From: a virus
DNA length: 21,973 bases
Strand: one strand, 5' to 3'
IMG/VR virus record: IMGVR_UViG_3300010885_025551
Coordinates: 1-21,973 of that record
Positions within the stretch are counted from its first letter, which is position 1, and each line of letters starts with the position of its first letter. Under the pieces are notes generated by a model. The model was not told where the DNA came from, searched no databases, and worked only from the letters and a program-made list of their open reading frames with translations. The position numbers and the translations under genes were made by a program. Below are positions 5,095 through 11,878 of the stretch, in pieces.

Positions 5095-6482
5095 GCCACC
5101 AGCTCCCGAACCCTGGCCTTCCCGCTGCGCAGGCTGCGGGCTGCCATGACGTGCCGTGCCCAGCCGGCGGGGTTCTTCATGTTCCGGCGGCGGCCGATGG
5201 CGATGAGTTCGTCGAGGGTGTTGGCCTGGGCCTGCTCGCGCTTCCTATCTACCTGCTGCACTTCCTCAAGCTCACCGTCCACCGTCTGCAGCTCCCGGCG
5301 CTCAGCCACAAACTCATGGCCGCAGTCGGGGCAGAGCTGTTTGGCGCTGGGCATACAGCTGAAACAGGCAGGGCAGACCTTCACTGATGGCGCCTTCTCC
5401 CGGTCTCGCTTTGGCGTGCCGTCGAGCGTCCATTCCCGCTCCTCCAGGTGGTGTCCCAGCCGGAGCACGTTCCCGACGTGATCCAAGATCACTGCGGTCT
5501 TCCCAGGCTGTGGCCTCAGGCACCGGCCGATCATCTGCAAGTGCAGGCTCACCGATTGCGTGGGCCTGAGCAGGATGCAGCCGGCCACGCTGGGCACGTC
5601 CACACCCTCGCCAATCAACGCGCAGCTGGTAAGCACCTTCAGGCGGCCGGTGCCCAGGTCGCCCAGCAACCGCTCACGGGTCTGGCCGTCCATGGTGCCG
5701 TCGATACTGGCCGCGGCCACGCCATTGCGCTGGAACAGATCCGCCACCGCTTCGGCGTGCGCAATCGAGCAGCAGAACGCAATCGCGGTCTGGCCGTCCA
5801 GATAGCGGCGGTAGTGCGCCAGACAGTCGCCCATGGCCTGCCCGGCCTGCAGCATCTGGCCGGCTTGATTCATATCAAAGTCGCCCATGCGCTTCCGCAA
5901 GCCCACCATTGAAGGGCCTGGTGGTGCCAGCACTCGTGCTGATGCCAGGAATCCCTGCTCGGTCAGCTCGGCCGGCGTTGGCCCCATCACCATCGCCTGA
6001 TACCACTCATTCAGGCCGCGGCCATCGCTGCGGATCGGCGTGGCGGTGACACCCAGCACCCTGGCGCTGGCGCAATGGCTGAGCACTTTGGCCCAGGTGC
6101 CGGCGTTGCTGTGGTGCGCCTCATCCACCACCAGCAGCTGGAAGTAATCCGCTGGTATCCGGTGCAGCCGCCGGGCCAAGGTCTGCACGCTGGCGACCTG
6201 CACCGGCTGGCTCAGGTCCATCGACCGGCCAGCAGCAATCAGGCCATGGCGTACACCCAGGGCCTGAAGGCTGTCGCTCGCCTGTCGCAGCAGTTCCTGC
6301 CGATGCACCAGCACGCAGATCCTGCTGCCCTTGGCCGCGGCCTGCTCGGCGATGTGGCTGAAGACCACGGTTTTGCCGCCGCCGGTGGGAAGGACGAACA
6401 GCACTGATCGGTGGCGTTGGCGATAGGCCTGGCGGATTTCGGCGATGGCCTGGTGTTGGTAGGGGCGGAGGGTGAGGGTCAC
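5091..6482 (-). CDS. SF2 (DEAD/DEAH, RAD25-like) DNA helicase with zinc motif
   Basis: A 463-residue superfamily 2 helicase using ATP to move on or unwind DNA. Seen: Q-motif-like RPYQHQ (6-11), Walker A PTGGGKT (32-38), DEAH box (120-123), TATP (146-149), GEGVDVP (291-297) and QMIGRCLRP (316-324). After the core there is a zinc-ribbon-like CxxC (370, 373) and CxxC (384, 387), then a basic C-terminus. The start is GTG at 6482: a strong AGGAGGT Shine-Dalgarno (6489-6495) lies 6 bases upstream, and the GTG overlaps the upstream stop as GTGA. An upstream ATG at 6518 would lie inside the previous gene. Such helicases in phage recombination modules are thought to remodel replication forks or joint molecules with RecT/SSB. 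Confidence 0.9.
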   Translation of the reverse strand: MTLTLRPYQHQAIAEIRQAYRQRHRSVLFVLPTGGGKTVVFSHIAEQAAAKGSRICVLVHRQELLRQASDSLQALGVRHGLIAAGRSMDLSQPVQVASVQTLARRLHRIPADYFQLLVVDEAHHSNAGTWAKVLSHCASARVLGVTATPIRSDGRGLNEWYQAMVMGPTPAELTEQGFLASARVLAPPGPSMVGLRKRMGDFDMNQAGQMLQAGQAMGDCLAHYRRYLDGQTAIAFCCSIAHAEAVADLFQRNGVAAASIDGTMDGQTRERLLGDLGTGRLKVLTSCALIGEGVDVPSVAGCILLRPTQSVSLHLQMIGRCLRPQPGKTAVILDHVGNVLRLGHHLEEREWTLDGTPKRDREKAPSVKVCPACFSCMPSAKQLCPDCGHEFVAERRELQTVDGELEEVQQVDRKREQAQANTLDELIAIGRRRNMKNPAGWARHVMAARSLRSGKARVRELVA

Positions 6483-7987
6483 ACCGGCACCTCCTGAGGC
6501 AGCTGCATCCCAGGCCATTGCCCACTGATCTGCCCGAGCAAGTTGGTCTTTAGCCAGACCTTGCAGCCATCCCGGCGAGCAGTTTGCACTAGGTCAGCCA
6601 CCCACTCAAACGGCGGGGAGAACGAACTGTTCTGGCCGATGTTCTCCGACTGAGCACCAATCACGATCATGTCAATCCCCTCCAAGGTGGAGAACTTGAT
6701 CGGTTCCAGCAGCGGCTCCAATGACAGCCACTTCACCTTCACCCCAGACACCTTCCGCATGGCTGCCAGGGTTGGCTCCGCTCGGTGCTGCTCATCCACC
6801 GATGCGCCGATCCATCCGCTGGCCGGCAGTTGCAGCCGGTCGTACCGCTGCGGAAACTTCGTCAGGTAGAGGTACTCCCACTGCGGGTTTGCCACTGTGG
6901 AAGCCACCACCTGATCGATCCATTCCTGAGGCACCCAAGCGCCAAATAGGTCGGCCATGGAGCAGACGAACACGCGGCCATGCGCCGGATCTGCAGCTGC
7001 TCGGCCGGGCACCGGGGTGTTGGCTGGCGCCTCCAGCCGTTCGTGGTGAAACAGTGGCGTGAACCCGGCCGGGTAGTAAGCAGCCATGTCGCGGCTGGTG
7101 GCGATGGCGCGGGCGTAGCAGTAGTCGCAGCCGTGGTTGCAGCCAGTGACCGGGTTCCAACTCCACATGGCCCAGCCAATCTCCGTGCCCTTCTGCTGGT
7201 TGAAGGTGGCCTTCCCCTTCGGCTTCGGGTACTCGTAGGGATTGCCCTTGTGGTCGAGAAGGGTGATCGCCTGCTTTTCATCCACCTTCGGAGTCTCAGG
7301 CGTCGGGCGGCTGGCTGCGACCTGCCGTTCACGCTGCTGTGCCTCGCGGTGGGCCCGGTCTAGGGCCATGGTCCCGGCCTGCACCTGGGGGAGAAGATCG
7401 GGGGCCACCTTCTGGACGCGTGCGGCCTGCTCCACAGCACGTGGACTGGCTCCAACGGCCTTAGCGGCCTGGGCGGCGACCTTGCGCTGCTCAGATGCAG
7501 CCTGCTTTGCCGACTGATCAATCAGAGCAGGGGCGGGTGCGGCAGTGGGAGGCAATGAAAGGCCGCGCAGATCTGCGCTGGCTTTCGGTGCAGGCCGGCC
7601 AGGCGCAGCAGATCTGCCCGCTTCGGCCATGCGCTCCTTTGCCGCCGGCTGCAGCAGCTCGCGGACCTTCAACGCCACCACAGCACGTTGGCCTGGGTTC
7701 AAGTGCCGCCGGTGCAGGTTGGCGCTGATGCTGAACTGCACCGGATCAGTGCCCAGGTACTCATCGATCAGCACCTCCTGATTCGTCTCGTAGCAGGCCA
7801 TCAGCCTGTTGCGACCGTCCAGCAGAGTGCCATCAGTCCAGATCGTGATTGGCTGCGCCAGGCCGCGTTCCTTTACATCAGCGCAGAGATCGCGGAACTC
7901 GTCACCCTCCACCATCGGGAACAGATCGGCCGCCGGGTGGATGCCCTTGATCTCTGGGTAATGGCGCAGAACTTCAGACCAATCCAT
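6479..7987 (-). CDS. ParB-like nuclease domain fused to three-Cys (Gp37/Gp68, DUF5131-like) protein
   Basis: A 502-residue two-domain protein. Residues about 10-110 are ParB/Srx-like: LLDGRNRLMACYE (DGRNR at 57-61) and ANLHRRHLNPGQRAVVALKVRELL. A charged Ala/Pro-rich linker (about 111-255) with a helix-turn-helix-like AKAVGASPRAVEQAARV follows. Residues about 260-495 match the phage Gp37/Gp68 (DUF5131) family: WSWNPVTGCNHGCDYCYARA holds C283-x3-C287-x2-C290, the radical-SAM-like cluster motif, followed by VFVCSMADLFG, YLYLTKFPQRY, WIGASV and WLSLEPLLEPI. The known partner of three-Cys proteins is TcmP, and a TcmP-like gene lies directly upstream with a 1-base overlap (TGATG). Start: ATG at 7987 with GGAG 6 bases upstream (GTG at 7990 also possible). 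The chemistry is not established; nucleic-acid modification is my inference. Confidence 0.85.
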   Translation of the reverse strand: MDWSEVLRHYPEIKGIHPAADLFPMVEGDEFRDLCADVKERGLAQPITIWTDGTLLDGRNRLMACYETNQEVLIDEYLGTDPVQFSISANLHRRHLNPGQRAVVALKVRELLQPAAKERMAEAGRSAAPGRPAPKASADLRGLSLPPTAAPAPALIDQSAKQAASEQRKVAAQAAKAVGASPRAVEQAARVQKVAPDLLPQVQAGTMALDRAHREAQQRERQVAASRPTPETPKVDEKQAITLLDHKGNPYEYPKPKGKATFNQQKGTEIGWAMWSWNPVTGCNHGCDYCYARAIATSRDMAAYYPAGFTPLFHHERLEAPANTPVPGRAAADPAHGRVFVCSMADLFGAWVPQEWIDQVVASTVANPQWEYLYLTKFPQRYDRLQLPASGWIGASVDEQHRAEPTLAAMRKVSGVKVKWLSLEPLLEPIKFSTLEGIDMIVIGAQSENIGQNSSFSPPFEWVADLVQTARRDGCKVWLKTNLLGQISGQWPGMQLPQEVPV

Positions 7988-8949
7988 CACAGCTCCACCC
8001 CACGGGCGAACTCATCCTTGGTCAGAAACAAAAACCGCTCCAGCTGATAGAAGCCGCCTGGATCATCTTTGCGCCAGACCACCTGGGGCGGTGCTGTGAT
8101 GCGCTTCTCCAGTTTCTTCGCAGCCCTTATGCACTCTTGGGTGATTTGCTCCCTCCATTTGGTTGGCCCAGTGATCAAGTAGGCCCATTGATCAGCGCCA
8201 CCAATAGAGAACAGGCAGGCGTCATGCCATGTCTGAAGTAGTGATTCGCAAAGCACTTCAACACGCAGAAACCACTCACGCCGCTTTTCTTCGTCGATCC
8301 GCTTTAGCCCGCCGACGTTGCAGCCCAAGGTTGAAAGAGACGTGGTGAACTTTGGGCATGACTGCATGAACTCACCAGTAAGGCACCAGTCCTCGACGTG
8401 GTTTGGATCGTTGTAGATAAAGCAGGTTGCACGCCGGTGAATACCAGGCGGCTTGAGATCCGAAGCGTTCTGATGGCGATACTCGACAAGTCCTTGTCCT
8501 GAGCCCTTGAAGTGGATGCCAGGCGCTTTGGTCTGCCATTCGGCAGCCGAAAGCCACTCAGATGTGTTCCGCAACAGCGCGGCATGAGTCGATGCTTGCT
8601 TCTCACAGGCAATCATCTGAACCGGAGTGGTGGATCGCTGCAGCAGCCAGTCCATGTGCTTTAAGAAGATCCCTGGCGAGCAACCTTCGGTGAAAGGCCG
8701 CTGCCTTTCGGAAAACAAGTCCTCTTGAGTTCCGGAGACAAACGGCACGCCATCACCGGCGGTGAGGTCGTACAGAAGCGCCTCTCTAACGGGAAGGATT
8801 CGGCGGCTCACGACTCCAACTTCTCGGCCCAGCAGGCTGTTGAGCAGGTAGTGCTTGCACGGGGTCACCCCGGATTTTCCGGTTGACGGCCTTCGGGCTT
8901 GCTGAACTGAAGCGGCCATGGACGCGGGCTTGCGGTGGTTCCCGAGCAT
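7987..8949 (-). CDS. Three-Cys-motif partner (TcmP-like) protein, methyltransferase-like
   Basis: A 320-residue protein, first gene of the leftward operon. Seen: a basic N-terminus, KHYLLNSLL (32-40), YDLTAGDG (60-67, resembling the AdoMet-binding D-x-x-x-G-x-G loop), IACEK with E116 (possible ribose-binding acid), YRHQNASDL (157-165) and YNDPNH (179-184, resembling the D/N-P-P-Y site of base methyltransferases), then ADQWAYLITGP. The layout fits the three-Cys-motif partner family TcmP, known to lie beside DUF5131 proteins, as here (1-base overlap). I rate the family match as moderate because no search was possible. The start ATG at 8949 has a GGGG-rich leader; an internal ATG at 8919 is possible. 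A substrate is not known. Confidence 0.55.
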   Translation of the reverse strand: MLGNHRKPASMAASVQQARRPSTGKSGVTPCKHYLLNSLLGREVGVVSRRILPVREALLYDLTAGDGVPFVSGTQEDLFSERQRPFTEGCSPGIFLKHMDWLLQRSTTPVQMIACEKQASTHAALLRNTSEWLSAAEWQTKAPGIHFKGSGQGLVEYRHQNASDLKPPGIHRRATCFIYNDPNHVEDWCLTGEFMQSCPKFTTSLSTLGCNVGGLKRIDEEKRREWFLRVEVLCESLLQTWHDACLFSIGGADQWAYLITGPTKWREQITQECIRAAKKLEKRITAPPQVVWRKDDPGGFYQLERFLFLTKDEFARGVEL

Positions 8950-9009
8950 CCTACCCCTTTGGTTTCATATCCGCACCCCCTATAGTGGAGATTCACACCC
9001 ACGAGATCC
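8950..9009. promoter_or_regulatory. Divergent promoter/operator region
   Basis: Sixty bases separate the leftward and rightward blocks. A dyad CCCCTATAGTGG (8977-8988; imperfect palindrome around CTATAG) overlaps the rightward -10 box. The sequence GCACCCCCTATAGTGGAG (8973-8990) resembles GCACCCCTTAGGTGGAATC next to the recT promoter (4045-4063), allowing small gaps. This is the best place for the phage's main transcription switch, and the ribbon-helix-helix protein encoded next door is the obvious candidate to bind it. All roles here are inference. Confidence 0.5.
8959..8986 (+). promoter_or_regulatory. Sigma70-like rightward promoter
   Basis: TTGGTT (8959-8964), 16-base spacer, TATAGT (8981-8986), with the expected start of transcription around 8993 and the RHH start codon at 9010. 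The -35 matches consensus at 3 of 6 positions and the -10 at 5 of 6. Confidence 0.45.
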
Positions 9010-9189
9010 ATGCCCAGCTGGCCAGCCAAGGAAGGTCAAACCGCTATCACGCTTGAACTCAGGACTGAGCTGGTTGAGCACCTCGACACCCAAGCCCGAT
9101 ACCTCGGCCAATCCCGCGCCGCATACCTGCGTGGCCTGGTGATCAAGGACATGGACCGCCAAGGCCCTGGCCGCGTGGCGACGGCCTAA
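9010..9189 (+). CDS. Ribbon-helix-helix (CopG/Arc-like) DNA-binding protein
   Basis: A 59-residue protein, first gene of the rightward block. The core ITLELRTELVEHLDTQARYL then GQSRAAYLRGLVIKDM shows the RHH pattern: a short beta strand with alternating residues (TAITLEL, 11-17), helix 1 (RTELVEHLDTQARYLG), a turn, and helix 2 starting SRAAYLRGLV. Such proteins dimerise and insert the two-stranded sheet in the DNA major groove, mostly as repressors. The start ATG at 9010 has only a weak Shine-Dalgarno (GAGAT). It is separated by 3 bases from the primase gene, so the two are likely co-transcribed. The adjacent palindrome in the divergent promoter is the likely operator, implying autoregulation of replication genes and possibly control of the leftward operon. 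Confidence 0.8.
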   Translation: MPSWPAKEGQTAITLELRTELVEHLDTQARYLGQSRAAYLRGLVIKDMDRQGPGRVATA

Positions 9190-9192
9190 CTC

Positions 9193-11346
9193 ATGCCCAC
9201 GCTCCTAGAACAGCTCCAGGAGCTTCCGCTCTCCTGGGGTCTTGTTGCGGTCGATGGCGCTAAGCGTCCCTACCAGGCCAACTGGCAGGCCAACCCACTC
9301 ACCAAGGAGCAGGCCGCAGCCGAGATCACAGCTGGCCGGGCCAAGGCCATTGGCGTGATCGCAGGGCCTGTGTCGGATGGGCTGCTGTTTCTGGATCACG
9401 ACGGCATCAGCGCCACAGAACAGCTGGAGAAGCTCGGCATACCACCGCGCAGCCTTCCGAAAACTGCAATCTGCACCTCAGGCCGTGATGGGCGTTTCCA
9501 AGCCCTGTTCACCGTCCCTGAGCGCTACTGGGACAGGATGCGCAATCGCCGTGTCTTTGATACCGGCAAGGTTGACGCTGACGGCAAAGCCGAAAATCTC
9601 GACCTCAGGTGGAATCGCCATCAGTCGGTAGTCATCGGCGCGCACCCGATCACCGGCGCATATCGCTGGATCAAAAACCGATCACCCGCAGAGGCTGGCA
9701 TTGCCGAAGCGCCTGAAGCATTGATCCAACTTCTGATCAATGACCCTCAGACCGCATCAATACCGCTCCTGACCCAGGCCACGGCGGCCATGCCTGACAC
9801 ACTGCCGCTGCTGGAGTTCATCACCCGCGACTCGCGCGCACTGGTTGAAACCGGCGGCACTCCCGGCCAGTGGAATGATGATCAGCTGAAACTCGCCCTT
9901 GACCTACAAGGCACAGAGGACTGGATCATTGCCCAAGGCCATCGGCCAGATATCTCGGCTCGCGATGCCTTTGAGCAGCACATCAACGCCGCACGCGGCA
10001 AGGCGCCGGACTTCGATGCAGGAAGGGCACGCAAACGATTTGATGGCGCCGCAGCCCACAACCCAAAGCCGGCCACACCCGCCGACAAACTTGAAACCCG
10101 GCTGAAATACCACACCCGCACCGAGCGGCCAGTACTTGCCAAACGGCCTACACCAGCATCTGCGGCGGCCCGTGACGACGATGCAGCACCGATGCTCAGC
10201 AAACCAACCAAGCTGGAAGCCGGCGAGCTGCTGGCCAGGCTGCGCAAGCAAGCCGGCGACACTCGCATCAGATACAACCGCTTCAGCCAGCAGATTGAAA
10301 TGGATGGCGCCGTCATTGAAGGCGTTGAGCGCTTCTACCTCTCACTGGCTGAGCAGGGCTACAAGGTCTCCAAAGAACTTGCCGTTGACTGCCTGATTCA
10401 AGTCGCACACGAAAACCCATACGATCCCGTCCGCCTCTACCTTGAGCACGTTGCCGCCACCGTCAAGCCGGCCTACATCGATGGGCTGGCCACTGCATAC
10501 CTCAGGCCCGAAGACGCCGCACTCAACCAAGCCACCATCTACGACCACATGATCCGCTGCACCCTCATCGGTGCAGTGCGCCGGGCCTTTGAGCCTGGCT
10601 GTAAGCACGACACAGCCTGCGTGCTCATGGGTGATCAGGGCGCCCGCAAATCCTCGTTCTGGGAGTGCCTAGGTGGCAAGTTCTTCTCCGATGCGCTCGG
10701 CGACATCAGCAGCAAAGACGACCTCATGGTGCTCCACCGCTCCTGGATCATGGAGTGGGCTGAGATCGATCACATCATGGGACGCAAACAGGCCGGCCAG
10801 GTCAAGGCCTTCTTATCCCAGGCGACTGATCTATTCCGCGTGCCCTATGGCAAGGCCACTGAGGCGTTCCCACGTCGCGGCATCATCGTTGGCAGCACCA
10901 ACCGATCGACCGGCTTTCTGATTGACGACACCGGCAACCGCCGCTTCTGGGTGATCCCGACCACCTGCACGGAGTCCAACCCAATCGACACACCAACCCT
11001 CATGGCTGAGCGCGATGCCATTTGGTCCGCTGCTGTTCATGCCTACCGCAACGGAGAACGGAACTACCTGCCGGCTGATCTGGCCAACATCGTGAGCCAA
11101 GAGAATGAGTCCTACCAGGTGGAGAATCCATGGAAAGCGCCTATTGCTGATTGGCTCAACGCGGCAAGCAATCAAGGCGTTGAGCTGACCTCTGAAATCA
11201 TTCTGAGCAAAGCCATCGTCAAGCCCATTGAGAGGCAGACCAAGGTCGATCAGATGCAGGTGGCCGCGATCATGCGCGACATGGGTTACGGCAAGGTCAG
11301 GCGCGCCATTGGCGGCCAGCAGCGCTGGGTATTCATCAAAGGCTGA
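9193..11346 (+). CDS. PrimPol/VirE-type primase-helicase
   Basis: A 717-residue replication protein. The N-terminal part (about 10-180) matches the bifunctional primase/polymerase fold: LLFLDHDG with D68 and D70, CTSGRDGRFQALF (94-106), and LRWNRHQSVVIGAHPITGAYRW (138-159) with the conserved H143/H151. The C-terminal part (about 440-640) matches the VirE (virulence-associated E) P-loop family: Walker A GDQGARKSS (480-488), then RSWIMEWAEIDHIMGRK (517-532), FRVPYGKATEAFPRR (548-562), GSTN (567-570) and a D-x-x-G-x-R-R-F sensor (579-586). The role is to open the origin and prime phage DNA, like phage P4 alpha. An array of short repeats follows directly downstream, so the protein may recognise it. 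Length fits fused PrimPol-helicases. The C-terminal 70 residues may carry the origin-binding domain (inference). Confidence 0.9.
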   Translation: MPTLLEQLQELPLSWGLVAVDGAKRPYQANWQANPLTKEQAAAEITAGRAKAIGVIAGPVSDGLLFLDHDGISATEQLEKLGIPPRSLPKTAICTSGRDGRFQALFTVPERYWDRMRNRRVFDTGKVDADGKAENLDLRWNRHQSVVIGAHPITGAYRWIKNRSPAEAGIAEAPEALIQLLINDPQTASIPLLTQATAAMPDTLPLLEFITRDSRALVETGGTPGQWNDDQLKLALDLQGTEDWIIAQGHRPDISARDAFEQHINAARGKAPDFDAGRARKRFDGAAAHNPKPATPADKLETRLKYHTRTERPVLAKRPTPASAAARDDDAAPMLSKPTKLEAGELLARLRKQAGDTRIRYNRFSQQIEMDGAVIEGVERFYLSLAEQGYKVSKELAVDCLIQVAHENPYDPVRLYLEHVAATVKPAYIDGLATAYLRPEDAALNQATIYDHMIRCTLIGAVRRAFEPGCKHDTACVLMGDQGARKSSFWECLGGKFFSDALGDISSKDDLMVLHRSWIMEWAEIDHIMGRKQAGQVKAFLSQATDLFRVPYGKATEAFPRRGIIVGSTNRSTGFLIDDTGNRRFWVIPTTCTESNPIDTPTLMAERDAIWSAAVHAYRNGERNYLPADLANIVSQENESYQVENPWKAPIADWLNAASNQGVELTSEIILSKAIVKPIERQTKVDQMQVAAIMRDMGYGKVRRAIGGQQRWVFIKG

Positions 11347-11349
11347 GGC

Positions 11350-11398
11350 CTTGCCAACCTGCCCGTTGATGGTTGGCAAGTTGCCAACCTGTTTTTTT
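11350..11398 (+). terminator. Terminator with competing hairpin (attenuator-like) after the primase gene
   Basis: Three copies of one arm lie in a row: CTTGCCAACC (11350-11359), GGTTGGCAAG (11371-11380) and TTGCCAACC (11381-11389). The second and third form a stem GGTTGGC/GCCAACC with a 5-base loop followed by TGTTTTTTT: a Rho-independent terminator for the plus strand. The first and second form a 10-bp stem with an 11-base loop, which would remove the terminator's left arm. The two structures are mutually exclusive. Confidence 0.7.
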
Positions 11399-11612
11399 GT
11401 CTTGCAATGAGACTAATCCGAGAAGCATGAGATTTGCTAACCTTGCTGACCTAGGTTGGCAACCCCAAACCCGCTGCGCTGCAAGGCGTCTTCTAACCTT
11501 GCTAACCTTGCTAACCTATTAGAAAGAGTAGTAAGGATAGAGGGGTAGAAGGGGGTATATGGCGTTTTCCTGCCTCCTAAGGAAAGGTTGGCAAGGTTGG
11601 CAAGGTCAGCAA
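11351..11612. repeat. Iteron array, eleven copies of TTGCYRACC
   Basis: Plus-strand copies start at 11351, 11381, 11434, 11443, 11499 and 11508; minus-strand copies (GGTYRGCAA) at 11371, 11454, 11586, 11595 and 11604. Variants are TTGCCAACC, TTGCTAACC and TTGCTGACC. Several are strictly tandem with a 9-base period (11434/11443, 11499/11508, 11586/11595/11604). A cluster of plus copies (11499-11516) faces a cluster of minus copies (11586-11612) across about 69 bases. A degenerate extra copy, CTTCTAACC, sits at 11490-11498. Such density cannot easily be chance and points to a cooperative protein-binding array. Confidence 0.85.
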
Positions 11613-11656
11613 CCCCACCGCCCCCATCCCCAGACTGAACCAGCCACCGCTGGGCC

Positions 11657-11878
11657 GTGAAAAAAGCCTCAACTATCTCCACGCTGCTCGACACCAGCAC
11701 CCCATGGCTGACCTGGTGGCAGGAACTGATCCTGAACTGGGCGGCCAGCTGGGAGACGATCGAGACGCTGCACTGCACCAGCGCCAAGACCGACGACTGC
11801 CTGACCTGGGACGTGCCAAGCGACCTGGAGCTGGCCAGGCTTGACCTGGAGGAGTTGCTGGATGTCGAGCTGAAATGA
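11657..11878 (+). CDS. Small acidic Trp-rich hypothetical protein
   Basis: A 73-residue protein from GTG 11657, rich in Trp, Leu, Asp and Glu (TPWLTWWQELILNWAASWETIE, C-terminus SDLELARLDLEELLDVELK). It overlaps the next gene's ATG by 4 bases (ATGA at 11875-11878), which supports translation. I do not recognise a family; an acidic helical partner for the following protein is possible but unproven. Other in-frame starts cannot be ruled out, and no good Shine-Dalgarno is seen before the GTG. Confidence 0.55.
   Translation: MKKASTISTLLDTSTPWLTWWQELILNWAASWETIETLHCTSAKTDDCLTWDVPSDLELARLDLEELLDVELK

Larger units (their letters stand above)
11347..11656. other. Non-coding candidate replication origin
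   Basis: These 310 bases contain no convincing gene. They hold eleven exact matches to TTGCYRACC in both orientations, a terminator, and a 40-base purine-rich stretch on the plus strand (about 11521-11560) with GTATATGG. The region lies directly after the primase-helicase gene. The layout resembles iteron origins such as that of satellite phage P4, whose alpha protein binds repeated short sites. Origin function is inference. Confidence 0.55.

Noticed and set aside
8972-8992. Minus-strand CCACTATAGGGGG resembling the core of a T7-type phage promoter
   Set aside because: Only the CACTATAGGG core matches; the upstream TAATACG part is absent and no single-subunit RNA polymerase gene is visible. 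Treated as part of the divergent operator region.
11351-11612. CRISPR array or tandem repeat locus
   Set aside because: Units are 9 bases, occur in both orientations, and have no regular unique spacers or cas genes. Iterons fit better.
11437-11787. 116-residue minus-strand reading frame over the repeat region
   Set aside because: It is antisense to the iterons and the 73-residue gene, its repeated LANLANL stretch simply translates the iterons, and it shows no domain.
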